A stretch of 64,000 nt of DNA from CAMQRS01 sp964370065 (GTDB taxonomy: Bacteria > Bacillota_I > Bacilli_A > Erysipelotrichales > Erysipelotrichaceae), in assembly GCA_964370065.1 (NCBI GenBank), contig CAYJGK010000006.1, positions 1-64,000 of the forward strand. The letters run 5' to 3'. This document shows, one piece after another, positions 44,151 to 53,177 of the stretch. Made by a program: the position numbers and the translations under genes. The stretch's first letter is position 1; each line of letters starts with the position of its first letter. The notes beneath the pieces were generated by a model that made no database searches, had not been told where the DNA came from, and saw only the letters and a list, made by a program, of their open reading frames with translations.

Positions 44151-47083
44151 TATACTTTCACCTCCTCTTTATCTACGTATCCTAAGGCATCTTGTAAATT
44201 CACTTTCAAGAATTGTGAGACACCATTTTGTTTCATTGTCACCCCATATAACGCTTCACATTGCGCCATGGTACCAGGACGATGTGTAACAATAATAAAT
44301 TGTGATTCTCCTTTAAACTTAGCAATATATTTTGCAAATCGTTCTACATTTGCTTGGTCTAATGCTGCTTCTACCTCGTCAAAAATACATAACGGCATTG
44401 TACGCACACGTAAAATTGCAAATAAAACACACATTGCTAACATTGATTTTTCACCACCACTTAATAACGACATAGACTCAACTGCTTTACCTGGAGGCTG
44501 TGCATTAATCTCAATTCCACTATGTAAAGGATCTTCTGGATTACTTAAGAATAGAGTCGCTTTTCCACCGCCAAATAAAGATTTAAATGTTTCATCTAAT
44601 TGATTATTGATTTTAGTAAACATATCCATAAAACGGGTTTCCATTACTTCATCCATTTCATCAATTGCTTCTAATATTTTAGATCTTGCATCTAATAATT
44701 CATTACGGCTTTCACTTAATGCAACATAGCGATTATTGACTTCTTCAAACTCTGCAGGAGCATCTAAATTTACATTCCCTAAACGACTAATTTCATTACG
44801 TAAAGCAATGACTTCGATCCGTGCTTGTTCTAAATCAATTTCTTCTTTTAATGTAGAAGCATGTTCAAATGTCATTTCATATGTACTAGATAATCGTTGT
44901 AATACATTTTCTAAAGATGTTTCTTTCTTTGCAATCAAAACTTCTTTTTCATGCTCTAACTTTGAAACAACTTGTAAATCAAAACGTGTCTTATGGATAC
45001 GACCTTCTCTAATTTGAATTTGTTCACTCAGTTTAAAACGACGTTCGCGCATTGTCACTAATTGCACTTCAATACGTTCTTTTTCCATCGATTGATTTTG
45101 TAAAGCAACGACTAATTCGTCATTAGCAAATCCTTCATCGCTTACTTCCTCAACACCTAATTCATTACATTCATCTTGTAACGAATAGTAAGCCGCTTTT
45201 TTTGCATCTAATACAGATTTTAAAGTTGCCATATTAATACGTAAGTTCACTTGATTTTGATTCACTTCATTTAAATTTGCCTTTTGCGTTAAATACTGCT
45301 GTTCACATGCTTCTAAATCTATAACTTTTTGATGTAATTGTTGTGCAATGGATTTACGTTCCTTTTCTAGGGTCATTGGTGAATGTTGGTCTTTGATTTT
45401 TCCTCCACTAATATTCCCACCTTTATGCACAACATCGCCTTCTAAAGTAATAATTTTATAGCGATGCTTTAAGCGACTAGCTAATTCATTTGCATGCTTT
45501 AAATTATTACATATTAATACATTCCCTAGTAGTGAGCTACTTAATAAATCATAATTACTATCTTGTTCCACAAATTGATTAGCAACACCTAAATACCCTT
45601 CACTATGTTCACATATAATTTGATCACGTTCTTCCACAAAACGTTCTTTTGCAACACTTAATGGAATAAAGGTAGCTCTTCCTGATTGATTTTTCTTTAA
45701 ATAACGAATGGCTTGCCTAGCTTGTTCACTATCACTACAAACAATATGGTAAATAGCAGCACCTAATGCATTGGAAATAGCGACTTCAAATCCATCTAAT
45801 GGTTTCAGCAATTGAGATGTGACACCATGTATACCGACTAAAGATTGTTTAGCATCTAAAATAGCTTTCACTCCCCCTTGATGATTAAATGGTGTTTTCA
45901 TTAAATTCGTCAATACTTGCTCGCGATTTTCTAATAATTGTTTACTTTGCTTAAGTTGTTGTAATTTTGATTCATATTCATTATTTTTCTTTTCTAAATC
46001 ACTTTGCGTTTCTTTAAGCAATGCCAAGTCTGCCTCCATAGAAGTATATCGTTGTTTTCTATTTTCAAATTCGTATTTAGCCTCTCTTAATAAAATTGTT
46101 AATTGTTGCAACTTTTCTTTTGTATTAGCATGTTCCATTGCATATTTTCGTTTTTCATCAATTTCTTTTTTACGTGCATCTAAAGTTGAAATCTCATTTA
46201 CAACTTTCACAAATTTTTCTTGGTATACATTAATTTCTTGATCTAACGCTAATTGCTCTGCTTTATCTTCACTATTTTTGTTCTCTTCTATTTGAATACT
46301 CGCTTGCGCTAAAGCGCTTTGTGAAGCTAATTCAAACATTTCATTTTGAATTTGTTCTATTGCATTTTGTAATTGTGTCACTTCATCTACAATAACACTA
46401 ATTTCCACCTTCTCTAATGCTTCCTTTTTTTCTAAGTATGAGATTGCTTTTTTAGCTTGTTTTTGTAAAGGCGCGATTCTAGGTTCTAACTCATGAATAA
46501 TATCCTCTACTCGTTCCAAATTACTTTGCGTACGGTTCAATTTATTCAATGATTCCGTTTTGCGTTTTTTGTATTTAGCCACCCCAGCTGCTTCTTCAAA
46601 CAAAGCGCGGCGATCTTCTGGCTTAGCATCAGCAAAGCTAGATATATTACCTTGTGAGATAACAGATAAAGAATCTCTTCCTAATCCTGAATCCATCACT
46701 AAATTATGAATGTCTTTTAAACGGGAAGGTGTACGATTAATAAAATATTCTCCTTCTCCACTATTACGATGTAACCTTCTTGTAATTTCTACTTCGTCAA
46801 ATTCTATTTGAAAATGACGATTACTATTATCAAATATCAAAGTAACTTCTGCCATATTAACAGGTTTTCTAAATTGTGAACCAGAAAAAATAACACGACT
46901 CATATTTTCACTACGCAGCGACTTTGCACTTTGTTCTCCTAATACCCAACGAATGGCATCATTAATATTACTTTTACCACATCCATTGGGACCTACAATA
47001 CCACTGACTGCATGATCGAAATGTATGATAGTTTTATCAGCAAAGGATTTAAATCCTTGTATTTCAATTCTCTTTAAAAACAT
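44150..47083 (-). CDS. smc: Chromosome segregation ATPase SMC, short-armed
   Basis: SMC compacts and segregates DNA with ScpA/ScpB. The N-terminal head has Walker A GPNGCGKSN and the C-terminal head has LSGGEKSMLAM (about 874) and Walker B PLCIFDEVEAALD (about 898). The hinge spans about 400-560 (GGVKAILDAKQ to GGNISGGK). At 977 residues it is some 200 shorter than Bacillus SMC (1186). Both coiled-coil arms are about 100 residues shorter, so the arms remain matched. All ATPase motifs are intact, so this is a compact form and not a truncation. RBS GGGAGG. Confidence 0.94.
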   Translation of the reverse strand: MFLKRIEIQGFKSFADKTIIHFDHAVSGIVGPNGCGKSNINDAIRWVLGEQSAKSLRSENMSRVIFSGSQFRKPVNMAEVTLIFDNSNRHFQIEFDEVEITRRLHRNSGEGEYFINRTPSRLKDIHNLVMDSGLGRDSLSVISQGNISSFADAKPEDRRALFEEAAGVAKYKKRKTESLNKLNRTQSNLERVEDIIHELEPRIAPLQKQAKKAISYLEKKEALEKVEISVIVDEVTQLQNAIEQIQNEMFELASQSALAQASIQIEENKNSEDKAEQLALDQEINVYQEKFVKVVNEISTLDARKKEIDEKRKYAMEHANTKEKLQQLTILLREAKYEFENRKQRYTSMEADLALLKETQSDLEKKNNEYESKLQQLKQSKQLLENREQVLTNLMKTPFNHQGGVKAILDAKQSLVGIHGVTSQLLKPLDGFEVAISNALGAAIYHIVCSDSEQARQAIRYLKKNQSGRATFIPLSVAKERFVEERDQIICEHSEGYLGVANQFVEQDSNYDLLSSSLLGNVLICNNLKHANELASRLKHRYKIITLEGDVVHKGGNISGGKIKDQHSPMTLEKERKSIAQQLHQKVIDLEACEQQYLTQKANLNEVNQNQVNLRINMATLKSVLDAKKAAYYSLQDECNELGVEEVSDEGFANDELVVALQNQSMEKERIEVQLVTMRERRFKLSEQIQIREGRIHKTRFDLQVVSKLEHEKEVLIAKKETSLENVLQRLSSTYEMTFEHASTLKEEIDLEQARIEVIALRNEISRLGNVNLDAPAEFEEVNNRYVALSESRNELLDARSKILEAIDEMDEVMETRFMDMFTKINNQLDETFKSLFGGGKATLFLSNPEDPLHSGIEINAQPPGKAVESMSLLSGGEKSMLAMCVLFAILRVRTMPLCIFDEVEAALDQANVERFAKYIAKFKGESQFIIVTHRPGTMAQCEALYGVTMKQNGVSQFLKVNLQDALGYVDKEEVKV

Positions 47084-47112
47084 ACATGCCTCCCTTAAAA
47101 TATTCTTTCTTT

Positions 47113-47121
47113 ATTATACCA
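47113..47121 (-). promoter_or_regulatory. Extended -10 promoter of the smc operon
   Basis: TGGTATAAT is immediately downstream of the rseP terminator and about 30 bp before the smc start. The -35 is weak (TGTAGA) and would fall within the terminator stem. Confidence 0.55.
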
Positions 47122-47124
47122 CAA

Positions 47125-47154
47125 TAAAAAACATATCTACATAGAGATATGTTT
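47125..47154 (-). terminator. Rho-independent terminator after rseP
   Basis: AAACATATCT with AGATATGTTT, a 6-nt loop and a T-rich tail. The 5' arm begins in the rseP stop codon. Confidence 0.82.
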
Positions 47155-48208
47155 AAAATAAACGTAAAATATCATTCCAACTTGCATATAACATTAACCC
47201 TAGTAATAGAAACATAGACACTCCCATAATACCCGTTAATACTCTTTCACTTAACTTTCGTTTAGTAATACTTTCCAAAATGACAATTAATGCTCTTCCT
47301 CCATCTAAAACAGGTAAAGGTAAGGCATTGAAGACTCCTAAGTTAATCGAAATAATGGCTAATAAACTTAGGTATGAAATCCACCCACTTGATAAGGCAT
47401 CACCAGCCATTTGATAAATTCCAACCGGACCTGATAATTGGTCTAAATTATTTCCTTGTAATAAAGATCCTAATGTTTTAAAAATTAACGTTGATGAATC
47501 TACAACCTGTTGTGCTGCAATACCAAATGATTCGTACCAATTAATTTTTTTAATTCCTTGTGTGGCACCAATTCCTAATACATAAGAATCTTCTATTTGT
47601 GCAGCTTCCATATCGATATACAATATTTCTCCATCACGATTAATTTCATATGTATACATTTGCGGGTATAAATGTATTGTCTCTCCAATATCAGAGAATT
47701 CATCAATTACATATGTATGACCATCCACACCCTGCATAGAAATTACTTCATCATTAACTAAAATACCTGCATCAGCTGCAATCGATTCTTCTACTACACT
47801 TGTAATAATCGGTTGTGCCGGCACAGCTATTGCGCCTTGAGCCATAATTATTCCCACAAATACAAAGTAAGCTAATACAAAGTTAAGTGCAATTCCAGCA
47901 AGCATCACTATAATTCTTTTATATGGTTTTATCCCATTAATTGTTCTTTCAAAAGGTACTTCTACCTCTTTTTTAGTATCGTCTTCTTCACCAGCCATCG
48001 ACACAAACCCACCGATTGGTAAAGCACGAATTGAATATTGCGTTTCTTTACCATGTTTTTTAAATAAGACAGGTCCCATTCCAATCGAAAATTCTCCACA
48101 ATATACGCCAAAGTATTTAGCTGTTAAAAAGTGCCCTAATTCATGAATGAACACAACAACACTAATCATGATTACAAAACCAATACCACCCATAATTAAA
48201 CTTTCCAT
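47153..48208 (-). CDS. rseP: Site-2 protease RseP/RasP (zinc metalloprotease)
   Basis: This intramembrane protease cleaves anti-sigma factors and signal-peptide remnants. The zinc motif FIHELGHFLTA lies in the first helix near residue 22. A PDZ domain follows around 130-200. The third metal ligand motif ALPLPVLDGGR is near residue 290. It is 351 residues long with about four membrane helices. It overlaps dxr by one base; the cdsA-dxr-rseP order is classical. Confidence 0.95.
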   Translation of the reverse strand: MESLIMGGIGFVIMISVVVFIHELGHFLTAKYFGVYCGEFSIGMGPVLFKKHGKETQYSIRALPIGGFVSMAGEEDDTKKEVEVPFERTINGIKPYKRIIVMLAGIALNFVLAYFVFVGIIMAQGAIAVPAQPIITSVVEESIAADAGILVNDEVISMQGVDGHTYVIDEFSDIGETIHLYPQMYTYEINRDGEILYIDMEAAQIEDSYVLGIGATQGIKKINWYESFGIAAQQVVDSSTLIFKTLGSLLQGNNLDQLSGPVGIYQMAGDALSSGWISYLSLLAIISINLGVFNALPLPVLDGGRALIVILESITKRKLSERVLTGIMGVSMFLLLGLMLYASWNDILRLF

Positions 48209-49359
48209 TAATTCTCTCCTTCTATTAAAGCATACACAAAAGCTCTAGCTTGTGCATCACTTTGTGCTAATTGTTCATAGTTTGGTGAAGCAATATATGG
48301 AATATTTGCTACACATTGTGCAATGTAGGATTCAATCTCAAGAAAAGATATTTTTCCTTGTAGAAACAATTCTACACACACTTCATCTGCTGCATTTAAT
48401 ACAGCTCCTGCATTTCCTTTTTTCTTACCTACTTCATAGGCTAGTCCTAATAAAGGAAATCGTTTCGTACACACTTCTCTAAAATGAAGTGTTTTTATTT
48501 TTGTTAGATCTAAAATATCTTCACTTTGTAAAGCCAATCGATTAGGATACGATAATGCATATTGAATGGGAATACGCATATCTGCCGTACCTAGTTGCGC
48601 CATAAAAGAGTGGTCCACATAATGAATCATAGAATGAATAATACTTTCTGTATTCATTAATACAGAAATTTGATCAAAATCAACATCAAATAAATAATGT
48701 GCTTCAATGACTTCAAACCCTTTATTCATCATTGTTGCTGAATCAATTGTAATACGACTTCCCATACTCCAATTCGGGTGTTTTAAAGCTAATTCAGGGG
48801 TTACATCATGTAATTGTTCACGTGTATAATCTCTAAAACTGCCACCACTAGCACTTACTACTAATTTTAATATATCTTGTTTGCGATTTCCTTGTAGTGC
48901 TTGAAAGATTGCTGAATGCTCAGAATCAATGGGATATATAATTCCACCATATGTTGTTAACGCCTGTTTGACTAATTCTCCACCTACGACTAAACTTTCT
49001 TTATTCGCTAAAGCTAGTACTTTTTTAGTTTCAATCGATTTTAATGAAGGAGCTAATCCAGCAAAACCAACAATGGCATTAATAACGATATCTGCATGTA
49101 AATTTAACAGTTCAAGTATACCGTTTGCTCCATGATAAAAATGAATATGTGAATATTCTTTTTGTAAGGTTTTATAATCACTCTCTAATTGTACGCATAC
49201 ATGTTTTACAGAAATTTGCTTTAGAATAGTTCGTAATTGTTTTGTATTCTTTCCACAACTTAATCCGACTATTTCAAATATATCTTGATGTTGTAAAACT
49301 ACATCTATACTTTGCATTCCAATACTACCTGTTGCGCCTAGTAAAATAATCTTTTTCAT
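48208..49359 (-). CDS. dxr: 1-deoxy-D-xylulose 5-phosphate reductoisomerase
   Basis: This enzyme forms MEP, the committed step of the non-mevalonate isoprenoid pathway. The NADPH-binding LLGATGSIGMQS is at the N-terminus. Metal/substrate segments PIDSEHSAIFQ and SASGGSFRDY are intact, with LKHPNWSMGSRITIDSATM following. ATG 49359 (RBS AGAGGTG) gives 383 residues; the frame running to 49392 overlaps cdsA. The product feeds undecaprenyl synthesis by UppS next door. Confidence 0.96.
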   Translation of the reverse strand: MKKIILLGATGSIGMQSIDVVLQHQDIFEIVGLSCGKNTKQLRTILKQISVKHVCVQLESDYKTLQKEYSHIHFYHGANGILELLNLHADIVINAIVGFAGLAPSLKSIETKKVLALANKESLVVGGELVKQALTTYGGIIYPIDSEHSAIFQALQGNRKQDILKLVVSASGGSFRDYTREQLHDVTPELALKHPNWSMGSRITIDSATMMNKGFEVIEAHYLFDVDFDQISVLMNTESIIHSMIHYVDHSFMAQLGTADMRIPIQYALSYPNRLALQSEDILDLTKIKTLHFREVCTKRFPLLGLAYEVGKKKGNAGAVLNAADEVCVELFLQGKISFLEIESYIAQCVANIPYIASPNYEQLAQSDAQARAFVYALIEGEN

Positions 49360-49367
49360 ACACACCT

Positions 49368-50138
49368 CTATACGATTAATTGTAGTAAACAATAAAAATA
49401 AATACTATTAAATAACAATGAATCCATACGATCTAAAATCCCACCATGTCCTGGAAAAATATTAGAAAAATCTTTAATATTGAAATAGCGTTTAATCGCT
49501 GAAAAACTTAAATCACCAACTTGTGATACAATTGGTAAGGTAAGTGATGCAAAGCCAATAAACCACCATGAAACATTTGGTAAATAAAAGTAAGCAAAGG
49601 TCACAGAAAGTAATAATGAAAACAAAATACCTCCAATTGAACCTTCCATTGTTTTTTTCGGTGATAAGCGCTCACATAGTTTTCTTTTTCCAAAGAAATA
49701 ACCTGCAAAATAGGCTCCTGTATCACAAGCGTATGTAGCAAATACAATATACCAAATATATATAGAATCTATCATATATATACTTCTAAAAGCATAAGCA
49801 AAGAAATACATGAGAATATAAATGGCACACATTATTAGTGCATCTAAACTATTTAAACGCTTTGTATAAACTGGTAGGGCTAATAAATTAATCAGCACTA
49901 AACACAATAAAGGAATAGCATTTTTTTGTTCGATAAATACTAATACAGCACATGATAGAGCAATTATACCATAAAATATCGGGGGCATTTTTTTATAATT
50001 TTTTAATAAATCAAATAATTCGAAACAACCAATGATGACAGCTAGCGCAATCACAATATCCAAAGTTAACCCGCCCAAAAATAATACAATAATGGCTGCT
50101 GCTATTAAAAATAAAGCTGTAATAATTCTTGTTTTCAT
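49368..50138 (-). CDS. cdsA: Phosphatidate cytidylyltransferase
   Basis: This multi-pass membrane enzyme makes CDP-diacylglycerol from CTP and phosphatidate. About seven to eight hydrophobic segments cover the 256 residues. The C-terminal family signature SQVGDLSFSAIKR, followed by PGHGGILDRMDS, is intact. Two adjacent ATGs exist; the second (50138) has better RBS spacing and overlaps the uppS TGA. Confidence 0.94.
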   Translation of the reverse strand: MKTRIITALFLIAAAIIVLFLGGLTLDIVIALAVIIGCFELFDLLKNYKKMPPIFYGIIALSCAVLVFIEQKNAIPLLCLVLINLLALPVYTKRLNSLDALIMCAIYILMYFFAYAFRSIYMIDSIYIWYIVFATYACDTGAYFAGYFFGKRKLCERLSPKKTMEGSIGGILFSLLLSVTFAYFYLPNVSWWFIGFASLTLPIVSQVGDLSFSAIKRYFNIKDFSNIFPGHGGILDRMDSLLFNSIYFYCLLQLIV

Positions 50139-50827
50139 CATACCCCTCCAAATCTTCGATTTCTACGATTAAACTCTTCTACCACTTCATGTAATTTTTC
50201 TTTTGTAAAGGCAGGCCATGCATAATCTACAAAAATAAATTCGGCATAAGCCAACTGCCATAATAGAAAATTAGATAATCTTTGTTCCCCGCTAGTACGA
50301 ATCATCAAATCTATAGGTGGTAAATGAGCAGTATCTAAATAAGTAGTAAATAACGCCTCATCTAATGGCTGATTCACAACTTGATTTACTACATCATTAG
50401 TATATTTTTGTGCAGCGCGTACGATTTCTCTTTGGCTACCATAATTTAATGCAATCACTAATTCCAATCCACTACAATGCATTGTTTTTTGTAATGCTTC
50501 TTTAATCACATTTTGAGTTTCAATAGGGAATGCTTCTAATTCACCAATATAGGATACTTTAATATTGTTCGTTATTAATTCTTTTATGTATTTATTAAAA
50601 AACATTTTCGGTAACTTACACAAAAAGTTAATTTCATCTTCAGGACGTTTCCAATTTTCCGTAGAAAAAGCATACAAAGTCATTGCCTTTACTCCCATCT
50701 TATTGGCCTCTAAAGCTATGTCGCGAATTCTTTCAGAACCCACTTTATGTCCAAAAGTTCTAGGTAAACCTTGTTTTTTTGCCCATCTTCCATTGCCATC
50801 CATAATGATCGCTATATGTTTTATCAT
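50138..50827 (-). CDS. uppS: Isoprenyl transferase (undecaprenyl diphosphate synthase)
   Basis: This enzyme makes the C55 lipid carrier for cell-wall synthesis. The signature IAIIMDGNGRWAKKQGLPR with the catalytic Asp starts at residue 4. TLYAFSTENWKRP and the C-terminal DLMIRTSGEQRLSNF are canonical. The length is 229 residues. ATG 50827 follows GGAGGAT; a GTG lies one codon upstream. Confidence 0.96.
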   Translation of the reverse strand: MIKHIAIIMDGNGRWAKKQGLPRTFGHKVGSERIRDIALEANKMGVKAMTLYAFSTENWKRPEDEINFLCKLPKMFFNKYIKELITNNIKVSYIGELEAFPIETQNVIKEALQKTMHCSGLELVIALNYGSQREIVRAAQKYTNDVVNQVVNQPLDEALFTTYLDTAHLPPIDLMIRTSGEQRLSNFLLWQLAYAEFIFVDYAWPAFTKEKLHEVVEEFNRRNRRFGGV

Positions 50828-50848
50828 CACTAATCCTCCATAAACAAT

Positions 50849-50868
50849 AAACCCACAAATGTGGGTTT
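50849..50868 (-). terminator. Hairpin between frr and uppS, weak terminator
   Basis: AAACCCACA with TGTGGGTTT and a 2-nt loop, but the following tract (ATTGTTTATGG) is poor in T. It may only attenuate or stabilise the mRNA end; uppS has no clear promoter of its own. Confidence 0.55.
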
Positions 50869-50872
50869 ATCA

Positions 50873-51418
50873 CTATATTACCATAATTTCTTTTGTTTTA
50901 TCTGCTACTAAAGAATCAATTTTTTTAACGAAATCATCAGTTAATTTTTGAACTTGCTCTTGCCCATCTTTTTTTACATCTTCTGGCAATTCTTTATCTT
51001 TTTTAATTGCATCATTTGCATCTCTACGAATATTTCGGATTGCAACTTTTGCTTCTTCTCCACATTTACTTGCATCTTTTGTAAATTCTTTTCTTCGCTC
51101 TTCAGTTAATGGTGGAATATTAATACGCAATAAATCTCCATCATTTTGTACTGGATACCCTAAGTCTTGTTCATTAATTGCTTTTTCGATATCTTTGATT
51201 GCACTCTTATCAAAAGGTTTAATCATTAACTGTCTACCTTCTACTACTGAAATAGCCGACATTTGATTAATTGGTGTTGGCGAACCATAATAAATCGCTT
51301 CTACATGCTCAAGCATTGCAGGGTTTGCTCTACCAGTGCGAATTGAAACTAAATGTTTGTTAAGTGTTTCAATTGCCTTTTCCATTTTTTCTTCTGTGCT
51401 CATTAAAATCATTTCCAT
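50873..51418 (-). CDS. frr: Ribosome recycling factor
   Basis: This factor splits post-termination ribosomes with EF-G. The sequence VSIRTGRANPAML, the IRINIPPLTEERRKEF region and the C-terminal helix of the three-helix bundle are canonical. It is 181 residues long. The start at 51418 (overlapping the pyrH stop, TAATG) gives an N-terminus that lines up with Bacillus Frr better than the internal ATG at 51403. Confidence 0.95.
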   Translation of the reverse strand: MEMILMSTEEKMEKAIETLNKHLVSIRTGRANPAMLEHVEAIYYGSPTPINQMSAISVVEGRQLMIKPFDKSAIKDIEKAINEQDLGYPVQNDGDLLRINIPPLTEERRKEFTKDASKCGEEAKVAIRNIRRDANDAIKKDKELPEDVKKDGQEQVQKLTDDFVKKIDSLVADKTKEIMVI

Positions 51419-52134
51419 TATTTTTTACCGTCCTTTGAAATTACTGTTCCATTTGCAGTTCCTTGTACCGCTTTTAATATATTCCCTTTTTCATTCATAT
51501 TAAATACTACTAAGTCAATATCGTTATCCATACACATACTAGTTGCAGTGGTATCCATTACTTGTAAACCTTTTTGTAATAAATCCATGTAGCTAATTGC
51601 TTCATACTTAGTTGCTGTTGCATCTTTTTTCGGATCTGCATTATATACACCATCTACACCATTTTTAGCCATTAAGATTACATCTGCTTTTATTTCGCTC
51701 GCTCTCAGTGCTGCAGTGGTATCAGTTGAAAAGTAAGGACTTCCTGTCCCCGCTCCAAAGATCACAATACGACCTTTGTCTAAGTGACGCTCAGCACGGC
51801 GAACAATAAATGGTTCTGCAATTTTTTGCATTTCAATCGCTGTTTGTACACGAGTAGGAACGCCAGCTTGTTCTAATGCGTTTTGCACAGCTAAAGCATT
51901 AATTACGGTACCTAACATTCCCATATAATCTGCTTGTACACGATCAATTCCCATTTGTTCAACCATTTTACCACGAATGAAGTTTCCTCCTCCAACAACA
52001 ATAGCTAAATCAACACCTAATTGATGTACCTCTTTTAATTCATCGGCTAAGTTTGATAAAATTTTGGGATCAAACGCTTGTCCTTGTGATGATAATGCCT
52101 CTCCACTTAACTTTAATAATACTCTTTTATACAT
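51418..52134 (-). CDS. pyrH: UMP kinase
   Basis: This enzyme phosphorylates UMP to UDP, the step after the pyr operon products. The amino-acid-kinase fold starts RVLLKLSGEALS, then VVGGGNFIRG and a DxDTTAALRA-like TDTTAALRA. The length is 238 residues. ATG 52134 (RBS GGAAAGGAT) is preferred over 52155. It is co-directional and coupled to frr. Confidence 0.96.
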   Translation of the reverse strand: MYKRVLLKLSGEALSSQGQAFDPKILSNLADELKEVHQLGVDLAIVVGGGNFIRGKMVEQMGIDRVQADYMGMLGTVINALAVQNALEQAGVPTRVQTAIEMQKIAEPFIVRRAERHLDKGRIVIFGAGTGSPYFSTDTTAALRASEIKADVILMAKNGVDGVYNADPKKDATATKYEAISYMDLLQKGLQVMDTTATSMCMDNDIDLVVFNMNEKGNILKAVQGTANGTVISKDGKK

Positions 52135-52185
52135 AATTATATCCTTTCCAATCAATTGATCATTAACTTAATTTATTTCCATAAC

Positions 52186-52191
52186 ATTATA
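52186..52191 (-). promoter_or_regulatory. -10 element of the pyrH-frr promoter
   Basis: TATAAT lies about 50 bp before the pyrH start and after the tsf terminator. The -35 is weak (TAGATA at 17 bp). Confidence 0.45.
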
Positions 52192-52232
52192 CTACATATC
52201 GCTTTTTTTATCTAGAAAAATAAATGAACATA

Positions 52233-52261
52233 TAAAAAAAAGACACATGCATGATGTGTCT
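52233..52261 (-). terminator. Rho-independent terminator after tsf
   Basis: AGACACAT with ATGTGTCT, a 5-nt loop, followed by T8. Confidence 0.9.
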
Positions 52262-52268
52262 AATCTAA

Positions 52269-53159
52269 TTATTTACCTGCTAATTGTGCAGCTACTTCTT
52301 CAGCAAAGTTTTCTTCACGTTTTTCAATACCTTCACCTACTACGTAACGAGTGAACGCTACAACTTCAGCATTGTTTTGTTTTACGAACTGTCCCACTTT
52401 AACTGACGAATCTAAGAAGTAAACTTGGTCTACTAAACATACTTCTTGTAATGTTTTAGAAACTCTTCCTTCTACGATTCCTTCTAATACTTTTTCAGGT
52501 TTGTTAGCTAATGAAGCATCATTTTTAAGAATTTCTAATTGAATTCCTCTTTCATGTGCAATATACTCAGCTGGCATTTCATCCCTTGAAACGAATTGAG
52601 GTGCCATTGAAGCGACTTGCATAGAAATGTTTTTAGCTAATGCAACATCCCCACCTTTTAAAGTCGTAACAGCAGAAATTTTTCCACCATTGTGCATATA
52701 GCATCCAAATACTTCTCCATCTTTAGCTTCTAAGATTTCAAATCTTCTTAATGTAATTTTTTCTCCGATTGTAGCTGTCGCTGTCGCAATCACAGTTTCT
52801 AAAGTTTCACCATTTACATCTACAGCCAATGCAGCTTCAACGCTTGCTGGTTTTTGAGCTAATAAAGTAGCTTCAATTGTATTTAATAAAGCGATAAATT
52901 GTTCGTTTTTCGCAACAAAATCTGTTTCTGAGTTGACTTCGAAGATAACAGCTATATCTCCTTCAACTTTAACTCTTGATAATCCTTCAGCTGCAATTCT
53001 GTTTCCTTTTTTAGCAGCTGATGCGATTCCTTTTTCACGTAACCAATCGATTGATTTCGCAATATCTCCATCACATTCAGTTAAAGCTTTTTTACAGTCC
53101 ATCATCCCTGCTCCAGTTTTTTCACGTAATTCTTTTACTTGACTTGCACTAATTGCCAT
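52269..53159 (-). CDS. tsf: Elongation factor Ts
   Basis: EF-Ts exchanges nucleotide on EF-Tu. The N-terminal UBA-like region VKELREKTGAGMMDCKKAL and the core NSETDFVAKNEQF are diagnostic. The length is 296 residues. It is 18 bp after rpsB with RBS AGGAGG. Confidence 0.97.
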   Translation of the reverse strand: MAISASQVKELREKTGAGMMDCKKALTECDGDIAKSIDWLREKGIASAAKKGNRIAAEGLSRVKVEGDIAVIFEVNSETDFVAKNEQFIALLNTIEATLLAQKPASVEAALAVDVNGETLETVIATATATIGEKITLRRFEILEAKDGEVFGCYMHNGGKISAVTTLKGGDVALAKNISMQVASMAPQFVSRDEMPAEYIAHERGIQLEILKNDASLANKPEKVLEGIVEGRVSKTLQEVCLVDQVYFLDSSVKVGQFVKQNNAEVVAFTRYVVGEGIEKREENFAEEVAAQLAGK

Positions 53160-53177
53160 GATTTAGTTCCTCCTAGA

